DNA from: Bacteroidales bacterium
GTDB lineage: Bacteria; Bacteroidota; Bacteroidia; Bacteroidales; Muribaculaceae
DNA length: 57,375 nt
Direction: 5' to 3'
Assembly: GCA_020859845.1 (NCBI GenBank)
Contig: JAJBVL010000002.1
Coordinates: forward strand, 1 to 57,375
In this document: in pieces, positions 18,561-27,159 of the stretch
Numbering within the stretch: the first letter of the stretch is position 1
Layout: the number at the start of each line of letters is the position of its first letter
Program-made: the position numbers and the translations under genes
Notes under the pieces: model-generated
Seen by the model: only the letters and a program-made list of their open reading frames with translations
Database searches by the model: none
What the model was told of the DNA's origin: nothing

Positions 18561-20238
18561 AGCCATATTATTGCTATGGTGGACGCTCATCGTGGGGCTT
18601 ATCCCCAATGTGGCGCTTGGCTTTACAGAGCCTATGGGATGGATAGGCGCTGTGGCAGGAGTGTTGCTCCCAGGAGGGATTTATCTCTTGTTGCTGTCGT
18701 GGAGCCGACGGATAGGCCGGGGGGTGCTGGGGCTGACGTTCATACTGTTTCTGGCTGCTTTTCAGTTGGTGCTACTTTACCTCTATGGTCGCTCTGCGAT
18801 AGCTGTGGATATGTTTCTCAACCTCTTGACCACCAATTCCGACGAGGTGGGCGAACTGCTCGACAATATGGTGACGATTATAGCCGTGGTCATCGCGCTC
18901 TACGCGCCTCCTCTTACAGTGGGCATCGTGGCCTTGGCTCGCGGATGGATGCTAAGCCTACGCCAAGCCCACACCTACAGATGGGCCGGTGGGGGGTTAG
19001 TGATAGCAGGCCTGATAGCCCTGAGCCTCGCCCGGCTCACGAGTCGCGATTATAACGCACTCGACGACCTCTACCCTCTCAATGTGGCCTACAACATCTT
19101 CCTTGCCGGCCAACGCACGATAGCCAGCCAACATTCACAAGACGCCAGTCGCGACTTTCTCTACGATGCCGAGCAAGAGGCCATGATCAACGGGGAGGAG
19201 GAGCGCCGAGTGGTGGTGCTGGTCATCGGCGAGACGTCGAGAGCAAGCGAGTGGCAACTGCTGGGCTACGAGCGCCCAACAACTCCATCGCTCATCGACC
19301 GCACCGAGCTCGTAGCCTTCCCCCACGCTATGAGCGAGAGCAATATCACCCACAAAAGTGTACCGATGCTGCTATCTCATCTGGAAGCTAAAAACTTCAA
19401 CGACTCCATTTACCGGGTGAAGAGCATCATCTCGGCCTTCAAGGAGGCTGGGTATCACACAGCGTTTCTCTCCAATCAACGGCGCAATCACAATCTTATC
19501 GACCACTTTGGCGAGGAGGCCGACCGTTGCACCTTTGTCAAAGAAGCGCTTAGCGAAGAGGCAATAGTCTACGACAAGGAGCTACTGCCTTTTGTTACCG
19601 AAGAGCTTAAGGAGGGGGAAGATAAGCCGTTGCTAATAGTGCTCCACACCTATGGGTCGCACTTCAGCTACAATGACCGCTATCCCGCCGAGGCAGCGCG
19701 GTTTACACCCGACCGTCCTCTGAAAGTGAAGCCCGAATATCGCGAGGAGATGGTCAATGCCTACGACAACACTATCCTCTACACCTCTACCCTTCTCGAC
19801 AGCCTCATGACTATGCTCGAAGAGAGCGGACGCCGAGCTGCACTCATCTATACCAGCGACCATGGCGAGGATATCTTCGACGATGGTCGAGGTCTGTTTC
19901 TCCACGCATCGCCTGTGCCATCGGCACAGCAGCTCCACGTGCCATTCTTGGTGTGGGTCTCCACGGCTTTTGACGCAGCCCACCCCGACGTAATGTCGCG
20001 ACTTCGCTCCAATAGGATGAAGGCGGTGTCGAGCAGCCTGTCGTTTTTCCATACGGCAGTAGACCTTGGAGGCATTGACACCTGGGCCCTTGACCGTAGT
20101 CTATCACTGGCTTCGCGGAGCTACATCCCGCTGAAACGCGTTTTTCTCAACGACCATAATCAAGCGGTAACCCTCGACAAGTGTGGTTTCACACGCGAAG
20201 ATTACCGCTATCTTAGAAAACATGAACTGACGTGGTGA
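18547..20238 (+). CDS. EptA-like phosphoethanolamine transferase (sulfatase fold)
   Basis: Inner-membrane enzyme with a periplasmic alkaline-phosphatase-fold domain that transfers phosphoethanolamine, usually to lipid A or other glycans, lowering negative charge. About five N-terminal helices (to about residue 170) precede the catalytic domain: nucleophile Thr230 in VLVIGETSRASEWQLLGY, and the metal-binding YTSDHGEDIFD plus LHASPVPSAQQLHVPFLVW. Start at ATG 18547 ([12 protein letters not shown]) gives the proper membrane signal and a 14-nt overlap with the barrel gene; an alternative 30 nt upstream is less convincing. The acceptor is not shown by sequence. Confidence 0.88.
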   Translation: MKRSKAILLLWWTLIVGLIPNVALGFTEPMGWIGAVAGVLLPGGIYLLLLSWSRRIGRGVLGLTFILFLAAFQLVLLYLYGRSAIAVDMFLNLLTTNSDEVGELLDNMVTIIAVVIALYAPPLTVGIVALARGWMLSLRQAHTYRWAGGGLVIAGLIALSLARLTSRDYNALDDLYPLNVAYNIFLAGQRTIASQHSQDASRDFLYDAEQEAMINGEEERRVVVLVIGETSRASEWQLLGYERPTTPSLIDRTELVAFPHAMSESNITHKSVPMLLSHLEAKNFNDSIYRVKSIISAFKEAGYHTAFLSNQRRNHNLIDHFGEEADRCTFVKEALSEEAIVYDKELLPFVTEELKEGEDKPLLIVLHTYGSHFSYNDRYPAEAARFTPDRPLKVKPEYREEMVNAYDNTILYTSTLLDSLMTMLEESGRRAALIYTSDHGEDIFDDGRGLFLHASPVPSAQQLHVPFLVWVSTAFDAAHPDVMSRLRSNRMKAVSSSLSFFHTAVDLGGIDTWALDRSLSLASRSYIPLKRVFLNDHNQAVTLDKCGFTREDYRYLRKHELTW

Positions 20239-20286
20239 AAGCCTTAAAGCTTTCTAACTCAATATAAAAACTTAGGGAGAATTAGT

Positions 20287-20910
20287 TTAATTGGGATAGA
20301 TACGCGATATCTTGCCTTCGCGCATCATAGTGAAGTGTTTATGTCCCACTTCGTATTTCATCGTGTTGTCGTGGATCTCTACGTCGTCGAGATGGTGGAG
20401 CTCCATGATCGAAGTGGTCAGTGAGCGCTTGAATGCTCCCTGTATGAGCATTATGACGTGGGGCTTCAGGGAGTCGGTGGAGGCAGTGGTGACGTTGGTG
20501 AGCATGTTGTTGGAGAGCACCACGCTCTCGGGGTCGACCTCCACGTCGATGCTTTGAGGATCGATGATGATAGCTATCTCATCGCCATCCGTGGCCTGCC
20601 AAGTGCCGGTGGCAGTGGCTGAGCCAGCTGCGGTGAGGCTAAAAGGCTGGTCGATACCTTGGGCATTGTTGATGGCCCCCGTGGCTGATACCATAGCGGT
20701 GAGCATAAAAGTGCCACCCTTCGTCCCGTTGTCGAGGGTAAAGGTATAGTTGTTGACCACGGTAAGTTCGTTGGAGAGGTTGTCGGTGAGACGCTGAGGA
20801 GCGCCGCTCCACGTGCCTTGAATTTTGTCGGCCAGTCGAGAGGCATCGTCACACGACGCAAGTGCCAGCGTTGCCAGCACCATCAGAGCGATTGAGTAAA
20901 GTTGTCGCAT
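20287..20910 (-). CDS. lipoprotein of unknown function
   Basis: Predicted lipoprotein with signal MRQLYSIALMVLATLALASC followed by DD; the ATG at 20910 is preferred because it starts a textbook signal, though an in-frame ATG at 20955 is possible. The rest (about 185 residues) is beta-rich, with an IQGTWSGAP opening like lipocalin-type or DUF4923-like stress lipoproteins; that resemblance is weak. The C-terminal part HKHFTMMREGKISRIYP looks like a final strand. Converges with the EptA-like gene across 48 nt. No function assigned. Confidence 0.75.
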   Translation of the reverse strand: MRQLYSIALMVLATLALASCDDASRLADKIQGTWSGAPQRLTDNLSNELTVVNNYTFTLDNGTKGGTFMLTAMVSATGAINNAQGIDQPFSLTAAGSATATGTWQATDGDEIAIIIDPQSIDVEVDPESVVLSNNMLTNVTTASTDSLKPHVIMLIQGAFKRSLTTSIMELHHLDDVEIHDNTMKYEVGHKHFTMMREGKISRIYPN

Positions 20911-21035
20911 AAGAGGTAGTAGAAATGATGTTTTTATACGGGTGGTTTGCTTCATCTAAGTAACACTCATTGTCTATAATAAGTTTTGTAACAGAGGGCG
21001 TTCCCGGCCGTTTAGCGATTTTTATACCCAAAAAT

Positions 21036-21066
21036 TTTGTCATTAAGGGAGTAATGCCTACCTTTG
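21036..21066 (+). promoter_or_regulatory. promoter of tRNA-Leu(UAG)
   Basis: TTTG (21036-21039), 19-nt spacer, TACCTTTG (21059-21066): full match to the Bacteroidota consensus, about 25 nt before the mature tRNA 5' end. Confidence 0.8.
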
Positions 21067-21090
21067 CACCCATAAAACCCATCAGGACCT

Positions 21091-21172
21091 GCGCATGTGG
21101 CGTAATTGGTAGCCGCGTTAGACTTAGGATCTAATGTCTTAGGACGTGGGGGTTCGAGTCCCTTCATGCGCA
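21091..21172 (+). tRNA. tRNA-Leu (anticodon UAG)
   Basis: Acceptor stem GCGCATG pairs exactly with CATGCGC at 21165-21171, discriminator A at 21172. Anticodon stem TTAGA/TCTAA with loop CTTAGGA gives anticodon TAG. A long variable arm marks a class II tRNA, as for Leu. CCA is not encoded (CAT follows). Own promoter and own terminator. Confidence 0.96.
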
Positions 21173-21179
21173 CATTATC

Positions 21180-21212
21180 ATCCTCTAAATCGTTGATTTA
21201 GAGGATTTTTTC
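21180..21212 (+). terminator. terminator of tRNA-Leu(UAG)
   Basis: Perfect 12-bp stem ATCCTCTAAATC / GATTTAGAGGAT with a 3-nt loop, followed by TTTTTC: a strong intrinsic terminator. Confidence 0.9.
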
Positions 21213-21233
21213 TTGAGGTATTTCAGAAGGTGT

Positions 21234-22418
21234 TCAATATAACATTCCAAACATCCATAGGGGAATTTTATTGCCTACTCCTATCTCCATATGGTCAGCG
21301 GCCACATAGCTATTGGGGATGTCGGCAATCTGCTTGTACTTCTTCCTTTTTCCTCCCACTTCTACTGTCCAACGCCCATCAATCAATATATCTCCCTGCT
21401 GTGGCATCAATAGTTTATGGCCCTGCGACATCTGTGAGGCAAAAAAGGTTTCGCGAAGCGACCCTTCCTTTTCCCGACCGAAGGCGTAGATTATATTTGT
21501 ATTGTCAAAGAGTATCTTCTCGGGCTTTGCCATGCCTGAAATACCATCCTTAGAGTAGAGTTTTCGCATGATAGCGGCAAGACACACCAGATCAATCATT
21601 TTCATCACGGTGTTGCGGTTCTCCTCAAGGCGCTTTGCGAGATCATTAACATTAAGAGTGTAAGGATTATCAGAGGCAAGAGCAGCCAGAAAACGTTTGA
21701 TTTTATAAGTAGTGGAATATTCTATGTTGCTTACAGCAGGGATTTCCACGTTGATAATCGTATCAATAACATTTAGGAGACGTTCTTCAAATTGATCTCC
21801 ATCATGGCGATAAAAAGGATAATAACCTTTACGAAGATACTGCTCAAATAGAAGTAGCGGCTTTACCTTCTGACTAATATCCACGGCTATCTGAGAGTGA
21901 CTGGTCAATAATTGTTCGAGTGAAATGGGGGGAAAGTCAAGCCCAGTCTCAAGATTGATAAATTCGCGGAGGGATAAGCCTCTGAGTTCATACTTTATGT
22001 GGCGACGCGAAAGGTCGGCTTTCGACTTCTCCAGTTGGAGCATTGAAGATCCAGTGACCACAATATGTAAGTCAGGGTAATAGTCGTAGATATTCTTTAC
22101 CTCTTGCTCCCAATTCTGATATTTGTGGACTTCATCAAGAAACATGTGGGTACCCCCATGAGTGTAGAGATACTCGGCAAGATCCAGGAGAGAGTGACTG
22201 GTAAACCAAATGTGGTCAAGCGACACATAAAGAGCCTTGGAAGAGTCGGGAAAAGTTTCCTTGATATGCTGAAGCACCAAGGTAGTTTTCCCAACTCCTT
22301 TAGCCCCTTGTATGACAATGAGTCGATTGGTCCAGTTGATCTTATGGTAAAGATAGCGAAAGAAATCTGTGGGCGTACTAGCCAATTTCCTAAGGTATAG
22401 GACTATAAGTTGCTCCAT
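21234..22418 (-). CDS. AAA+ ATPase with DUF4143 domain
   Basis: Family of ATPases common in Bacteroidales, function unknown. Start at ATG 22418 (MEQLIVLYLRKLA): a longer frame from 22448 covers a -7 box. Seen: Walker A GAKGVGKTTLV (38-45), Walker B MFLDEVHKYQNWE (Asp95-Glu96), TGSSMLQLEKSKADLSRR (sensor region), RYELRGLSLREF-type segment, and a C-terminal DUF4143 part with LASDNPYTLNVNDLAKRLEENRNTV split around an HTH-like stretch. The gene is A+T-richer than neighbours. Three palindromic repeats spaced 33 bp lie just upstream and may be its operators. Confidence 0.9.
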   Translation of the reverse strand: MEQLIVLYLRKLASTPTDFFRYLYHKINWTNRLIVIQGAKGVGKTTLVLQHIKETFPDSSKALYVSLDHIWFTSHSLLDLAEYLYTHGGTHMFLDEVHKYQNWEQEVKNIYDYYPDLHIVVTGSSMLQLEKSKADLSRRHIKYELRGLSLREFINLETGLDFPPISLEQLLTSHSQIAVDISQKVKPLLLFEQYLRKGYYPFYRHDGDQFEERLLNVIDTIINVEIPAVSNIEYSTTYKIKRFLAALASDNPYTLNVNDLAKRLEENRNTVMKMIDLVCLAAIMRKLYSKDGISGMAKPEKILFDNTNIIYAFGREKEGSLRETFFASQMSQGHKLLMPQQGDILIDGRWTVEVGGKRKKYKQIADIPNSYVAADHMEIGVGNKIPLWMFGMLY

Positions 22419-22435
22419 ATAATTAATTTTTGACG

Positions 22436-22443
22436 CAAAGATA
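22436..22443 (-). promoter_or_regulatory. -7 box for the DUF4143 ATPase gene
   Basis: Minus strand TATCTTTG, 17 nt before the chosen ATG and about 16 nt from the first palindrome of the array at 22460. No TTTG at 19-21 nt; the -33 region falls within the first palindrome, as expected if that palindrome is an operator. Confidence 0.5.
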
Positions 22444-22459
22444 CACATAATTTCTCAAA

Positions 22460-22545
22460 GTGCTATTTCAAAATAGCAGAAAATAAACAAAAGTGTTATT
22501 TCAAAGTAGCAAAAAACAACAGAATGTGCTATTTCAAAGTAGCAC
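22460..22545. repeat. three palindromes at exact 33-bp spacing
   Basis: Copies start at 22460, 22493 and 22526. Core of copy 1 is TGCTATTT-CA-AAATAGCA, a perfect 8-bp inverted repeat; copies 2 and 3 keep GTG(C/T)TATTTCAAAGTAGCA with one or two changes. The spacing is about three helical turns, so all three face the same side of the DNA. The array sits between the divergent DUF4143 ATPase and DUF3943 genes. The best reading is a multi-site operator; the alternative is a small repeat element. The remainder of the gap to 22690 shows nothing else clear apart from a 14-nt repeat at 22615-22628. Confidence 0.8.
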
Positions 22546-22690
22546 ATTTGTCCCATGGACTGGAAATGGCAGGAGAAAACAATGAGAACCCTGGATTTGT
22601 TATCTTTTAAACTTTAATTGGTCTCTATAACACACGTTTTATACTGATGGTTGGCCACGCTCGGCCTCTACAGATACTACGATTACTATT

Positions 22691-23509
22691 ATGAGGGAAT
22701 GGCTGACATACCTGATGCTGATGGTGGCAAGCGTGGCTTGCGGGCGCGATTCGATACAGGCGCTGCAAACTCGCCAGCTTGACAACCGCCCCTTGACACT
22801 CTACGACCTCCCCTACTCGCGCACACTGAGCATCCCCAACTGGAACAGGCTGTGGGTCAATACGGGAGTGTTGTTGGCAGGCGGCTTCACAGCACTGGGC
22901 ATTCTGGAGGCTCTCCCCGACGAGTCGACAGCCTGGAGCCGCTCGGAGCGGCGCCGTGTCCCTTTCTTTCAGCGATGGGTCAACCACGTAAAGGCAGGCC
23001 CTGTGTGGGATGGCGACAAGTTTATCTTCAACTTTATCCTCCATCCCTATGGTGGAGCGGCTTATTATATGAGCGCTCGTAGCTGCGGCTTCAACTCGTG
23101 GGGCTCTTTCCTCTATGGATTTTGCATCTCCACCTTCTTCTGGGAATATGGCGTAGAGGCGTTCAACGAGACACCTTCGGTGCAAGATCTTGTGATAACG
23201 CCCGTGGTGGGAGCCGTGCTTGGCGAAGGTTTCTACCACGTGAAGCGCCACATCGTCAGTCATGGCTATCGCCTTTTGGGCTCACCTGTGCTGGGTGGCA
23301 TTGTGGCTTTCTTCATGGACCCCGTCAACGAAGTGGTGGGCTACTTTCGCGGAGAGCAGCGCCGTATCTACAAGCGTTACAACCAAGCTCACTGCTTGGC
23401 CGAAGCGCCTCCATCCGAAGAAGAGAAAAAGGATGTTGGCCTCAGCTATCTCGAAAGCAATTGGTGGATAGGCGAAGGCATTGGCATGACTATCAGGGTA
23501 AAATTTTAA
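22691..23509 (+). CDS. DUF3943-family membrane-associated protein
   Basis: Matches DUF3943 proteins of Bacteroidota by NWNRLWVNTGVLLAGG, a FNFILHPYGGAAYYMSARS block and a SFLYGFCISTFFWEYGVEAF block, then PVVGAVLGEGFYHVKR and FMDPVNEVVGYF. Function unknown; the family has several hydrophobic stretches and is thought to be envelope-located. N-terminal signal-like segment includes VASVACG, so a lipoprotein form is possible. 272 residues. Ten nt and one short repeat separate it from the PCMD gene, so both may be co-expressed. Confidence 0.82.
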   Translation: MREWLTYLMLMVASVACGRDSIQALQTRQLDNRPLTLYDLPYSRTLSIPNWNRLWVNTGVLLAGGFTALGILEALPDESTAWSRSERRRVPFFQRWVNHVKAGPVWDGDKFIFNFILHPYGGAAYYMSARSCGFNSWGSFLYGFCISTFFWEYGVEAFNETPSVQDLVITPVVGAVLGEGFYHVKRHIVSHGYRLLGSPVLGGIVAFFMDPVNEVVGYFRGEQRRIYKRYNQAHCLAEAPPSEEEKKDVGLSYLESNWWIGEGIGMTIRVKF

Positions 23510-23534
23510 AGAAACATAATTGGTCTCTATCACT

Positions 23535-24533
23535 ATGATACTGAAAAAATTACGATTAGCTAAAGGGCTTATAAGGCTTATGGGGCTTATAGGGCTTATA
23601 GGGCCTATACCAGCAATGGCAGCAGAGCCGGCGCCTGGGCGCCATTACGAACCCATAAAATACGGCGATATGGAGAATTGGGTGACACGCCATATCACCG
23701 AGAGCGTGGTGATAGGGGGCAAGCAGCGCGAGGTGTATGCCATCGCGCCAACACAAATCGTGGATGGCAACGACCCATATAAGCCTATGGGCAATAGTCC
23801 GTGGGCCACGAGCAATGTCTACGCCAAAGTGTCGGGCATCACCAAAGCCTCTAACGCTGTATTCCCCCATATCCGCGTGGCGGGCGACACATGCGCCAAA
23901 CTTTGCACACAACTTGAGACTGTAAAAGTGCTGGGGCTTATCAACATGAAGGTGCTGGTCACCGGGACGATATTCCTGGGCGAAATGCTTGAGCCAATCT
24001 CCGGCACCAAGGACCCACTGAAGAAGATGGTGATGGGCATCCCCTACTCCAAGCGGCCCTCATGCTTGAAGCTCGACTACATGGTAGATGTCCCTCTGGG
24101 CAACACCCGCATTAAAAGTTCGGGGTTTGGTGGCCGCAAGACCATCGAGGGACGCGACTCGGCTGTGGTATTCGTGATGCTCCAGCGGCGCTGGGAGACC
24201 CCCGACGGACGTGTCCATGCCAAGCGCGTGGCCACGGGAGGCGAGGTGTTTGGCGAAAGCGTCCCCTGGCAGAAAGATCATGAGATACCCCTCATCTACG
24301 GCGACTGCTCGCAAAGCGAAGAGCTGAAATGGCTCGACCTTCGCAACGGCGAACGCGCCTACTGCACGCGCAACTCCCACGGCAAGATAGTGCCCATCGA
24401 GGAGGAAGGCTGGGACGACCCCGGCGCACAGCCCACCCACGTGATAGTGTTGATGAGTTCGGGCAACGACGAGCCCTACGTTGGCACCCTCGGCCTTACA
24501 CTTTATGTCGACAACATAGCATTTGGCTTTTAA
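23535..24533 (+). CDS. secreted PCMD-domain protein
   Basis: Resembles the putative carbohydrate metabolism domain (PF13201) proteins of Bacteroidales surface loci. Seen after the signal peptide: YGDMENWVTRHI, NSPWATSNVYAK, RVAGDTCAKLCTQLETVKVLG, TGTIFLGEM, and the last strand LTLYVDNIAFGF, all typical. Start ATG 23535 (MILKKLRLAKG) is preferred; one at 23520 is in the same frame. The signal peptide is built from five 9-bp DNA repeats. Role unknown, likely glycan-binding or scaffold at the surface (inference). Confidence 0.82.
   Translation: MILKKLRLAKGLIRLMGLIGLIGPIPAMAAEPAPGRHYEPIKYGDMENWVTRHITESVVIGGKQREVYAIAPTQIVDGNDPYKPMGNSPWATSNVYAKVSGITKASNAVFPHIRVAGDTCAKLCTQLETVKVLGLINMKVLVTGTIFLGEMLEPISGTKDPLKKMVMGIPYSKRPSCLKLDYMVDVPLGNTRIKSSGFGGRKTIEGRDSAVVFVMLQRRWETPDGRVHAKRVATGGEVFGESVPWQKDHEIPLIYGDCSQSEELKWLDLRNGERAYCTRNSHGKIVPIEEEGWDDPGAQPTHVIVLMSSGNDEPYVGTLGLTLYVDNIAFGF
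23565..23609 (+). repeat. five 9-bp tandem repeats inside a signal peptide
   Basis: GGGCTTATA-type units follow one another five times with small changes and encode GLI-RLM-GLI-GLI-GPI, the hydrophobic core of the PCMD protein's signal peptide. Units are in frame, so gain or loss would lengthen or shorten the core by three residues. Confidence 0.85.
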
Positions 24534-24558
24534 ATAGTATTAAAAGGATGCAAAAAGT

Positions 24559-24589
24559 GTTGTAACACCAACTTTTTTAGGTACTTTTG
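24559..24589 (+). promoter_or_regulatory. promoter of the secreted C10 protease gene
   Basis: GTTG (24559-24562), 19-nt spacer, TACTTTTG (24582-24589), about 70 nt before the ATG at 24661. A small hairpin GTGTT/AACAC with a T6 run (24557-24578) overlaps its -33 box and could end transcription of the PCMD gene, so terminator and promoter appear interleaved. Confidence 0.6.
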
Positions 24590-24660
24590 TGGTCGCTAAG
24601 GTTTCCTCAAGCTAATTTCTGAAACTACATAAAACCATCCCCAAATCTATCTAAAAGAGA

Positions 24661-27156
24661 ATGAAACGACAATCTTTTACCCTGCTTTTGGCAGCGTTGA
24701 CGCTTACGACGGTGAGTGCTCGTCAGTTGACCGCCAATGAAGCTCTGGAAAATGCGCGCCAATGGCTTGGTCAAAGCCGCGCTACTCAAGCAATTACGCT
24801 TAGCGACGAATCGCAAATGGTGTACTGTGGCAGCGCAGAAGGATACAACACATTTTATGCTTTCAATCAACCCGATGGCGGCTGGGTGCTCGTCAGCGCC
24901 GACGACTCTACAGCCCCAATATTGGGTTATAGCCCCACAGGCTCCTTCTCGATGACCGAAGCGCCATCCAATCTCCGTTCGTGGCTCAAAGGATATTCCC
25001 GCGAGATAGTGAGAAGCATCCATATGGGCCTCACTTACTCCCCCATGCAATCGCGCTCGGAGAGCGACTGGGCGGCCATAGAGCCTATCTGCAAAACTGA
25101 GTGGGCACAAACCGAACCCTACAACAACCTCTGTCCACAGATTTCTGGCAGGCGAGCTGTAGCTGGCTGTGTGGCTACTGCCATGGCTCAAATAGCCAAA
25201 GTACACAATTGGCCTCCGCAGGGCGTTGGCACAATGACCTACTCCGACAACGGTACAACACGCACGCTCAACCTCGGCGAGATGACCTTTGACTGGGACA
25301 ACATGCTCGACGACTACTTCTACACCGACTACACCACCGAGCAGGCCACCGCTGTGGCACAAATCACTCAAGCCATGGGCTACTGCGCTGAGATGAACTA
25401 TGGAGTGAATGAGAGTGGCGCGACTCCTGCCGACGCCGCCACCAATATGATACTCCACATGCAGTATGACAAGGGGATGCGCGACATCTGGCGCTACGTC
25501 ACCCCCTATGAGGAATGGAAAGAGATGCTCTATGCAGAGCTTACCGCTGGACGTCCCGTAAACTACAATGGCGACAACTCCACGGCTGGCCACTCTTTTG
25601 TATGCGACGGTTATGACGGCAACGGCTACTGGCACATCAACTGGGGCTGGCGCGGCATGAGCGATGGCTACTTCCTTCTTTCGGTGCTCAATCCCGAAGA
25701 GCAAGGGACAGGTAGCTCAGAGGGTGGATATAATCTCAACCAAGAGATGATTATTGGCATCCAGCCCGCACAGGATGGCAGCGAATATGTCTACTCAGCC
25801 GTATGGGAAGGCAACTTCACCCCAACCTCTACAGGAGTGCGCAAAAACGCCAACAGCCTCGTACAGTTTGGTCGCGAAGGCAATAACACGTTCTGGAAAA
25901 ACATCTCGCTCACCACTGTCAAGATGTCGCCCGGCATTAAGCTCACCGACAGCAAGGGTGAAGCCACTTATCTGGTTAGCACCTATGGCAACGGCATCGA
26001 AGTAGGTTATGGCCAAGGATATTACTTCTTCTCGGTGCAGGCTACTTCCTTCCCCGATGGCGACTATGTTGTCACCCCAGCTTACAAAGTAAATGATCAA
26101 TGGTATGACATGCCTGCAGGCCTAAGCTACATCAACCAAGTAAATGTAAGCGTAGCCAACAACTATATCACCCTTTCTTGGGACGAGAAGACTACTGACT
26201 TTATGGTTACGGATGCTGTAGTAAGCACCGTCTACGGCAACCAGCCCGCGCAGGTAGATGTAATCTTTAAAGCCACTAAAGAGACCTACACTGAAGTTAC
26301 ACCCGTGCTGTACAAGGATGGAGTCATAGCAGCTCAAGCTTCCGCGATAGGAATTTCGCTACTTGAAGGCGAGACAGCCTCCTATACTTTCTTCTGCAGT
26401 TTTTACGAAGTGTCAAGAGCAAGTTCAAGCTCGCTTGAAGCTGGCGAATATACTCTCGGTTTCCTGAACGATGGCACAACACCTGTGACTATTGAAGACA
26501 ACAAGACTATCGCTGTAACAGTTGATGAATTTGAAGCTGGTACGCCTGTAATTAAGAGTATTAACTTTGTTGACAGTCCTTATCAGGGCACAAGCCAAAC
26601 CCGCCCAGCCACTCTGCCAATGGTAGGAGGCGAAGTGGAGATGGAAATCACTTCAGTAGGTGGTATGTATATCGAACAACTCTCGATGGGCATAGGCCAA
26701 CTCCTTGGCACTTCTTGGTATTTCAACTATTACCTTGATCCTCAATATGTAGTGATAGGAGAGAATGAGACTGCGACAATCACCTTCCGCCCAACACTGA
26801 CAATGCTCGAGGAAAACGAGACTTACTGCTTCCTGGCGTTTAAGAACGATGGGAATTGGCTCGACTCATCGCAGATTCGCTACTTCCAGGTGACCGACAA
26901 TGTAGGCATCCAGACTGTAGGCTCCGATGCTCGTCTGGGTCTCCTTTACACCGCTGGCGACAGCTACGCCACCATCCTGGGCCTCAACGGCGAGGCAAGC
27001 GTGGCCATCTACTCGATTAATGGTAGACTGATGAGCGCCTCACGTATCAACAGCTCGTCGGCTCAAGTGGCTGTAAGCCAGCTGCCAGCCGGCCACTATC
27101 TGATAAAGGTGAGCGACAACGAAGGCACATCGACTCTACGCCTCATGAAACGCTAA
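24661..27156 (+). CDS. secreted C10 cysteine protease with T9SS-like C-terminal domain
   Basis: Interpain/streptopain-type protease. Signal peptide ends near VSA (residue 20). Propeptide about 25-125 (WVLVSADDSTAPILGYSPTG), catalytic domain with Cys170 in AVAGCVATAMAQIAKVHNW and His311 in NSTAGHSFVCDGYDGNGYWH, then INWGWRGMSDGYFLL. After about residue 370 come beta-sandwich repeats of unknown role, and the last 75 residues (SVAIYSINGRLM, LPAGHYLIKV, TLRLMKR) resemble a type A T9SS sorting domain, suggesting export to the surface by the Por system. 831 residues, compared with 477 for the other C10 protease here. Heads a run of five plus-strand genes. Confidence 0.92.
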   Translation: MKRQSFTLLLAALTLTTVSARQLTANEALENARQWLGQSRATQAITLSDESQMVYCGSAEGYNTFYAFNQPDGGWVLVSADDSTAPILGYSPTGSFSMTEAPSNLRSWLKGYSREIVRSIHMGLTYSPMQSRSESDWAAIEPICKTEWAQTEPYNNLCPQISGRRAVAGCVATAMAQIAKVHNWPPQGVGTMTYSDNGTTRTLNLGEMTFDWDNMLDDYFYTDYTTEQATAVAQITQAMGYCAEMNYGVNESGATPADAATNMILHMQYDKGMRDIWRYVTPYEEWKEMLYAELTAGRPVNYNGDNSTAGHSFVCDGYDGNGYWHINWGWRGMSDGYFLLSVLNPEEQGTGSSEGGYNLNQEMIIGIQPAQDGSEYVYSAVWEGNFTPTSTGVRKNANSLVQFGREGNNTFWKNISLTTVKMSPGIKLTDSKGEATYLVSTYGNGIEVGYGQGYYFFSVQATSFPDGDYVVTPAYKVNDQWYDMPAGLSYINQVNVSVANNYITLSWDEKTTDFMVTDAVVSTVYGNQPAQVDVIFKATKETYTEVTPVLYKDGVIAAQASAIGISLLEGETASYTFFCSFYEVSRASSSSLEAGEYTLGFLNDGTTPVTIEDNKTIAVTVDEFEAGTPVIKSINFVDSPYQGTSQTRPATLPMVGGEVEMEITSVGGMYIEQLSMGIGQLLGTSWYFNYYLDPQYVVIGENETATITFRPTLTMLEENETYCFLAFKNDGNWLDSSQIRYFQVTDNVGIQTVGSDARLGLLYTAGDSYATILGLNGEASVAIYSINGRLMSASRINSSSAQVAVSQLPAGHYLIKVSDNEGTSTLRLMKR

Positions 27157-27159
27157 CCA

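Noticed and set aside
20849-21082. 77-codon open frame (-) before tRNA-Leu
   Set aside because: It overlaps the tRNA promoter and the lipoprotein's 5' end and has no domain or start signal.
21091-21172. Attachment site at the tRNA-Leu gene
   Set aside because: No integrase and no direct repeat of the tRNA 3' end found nearby on either side.
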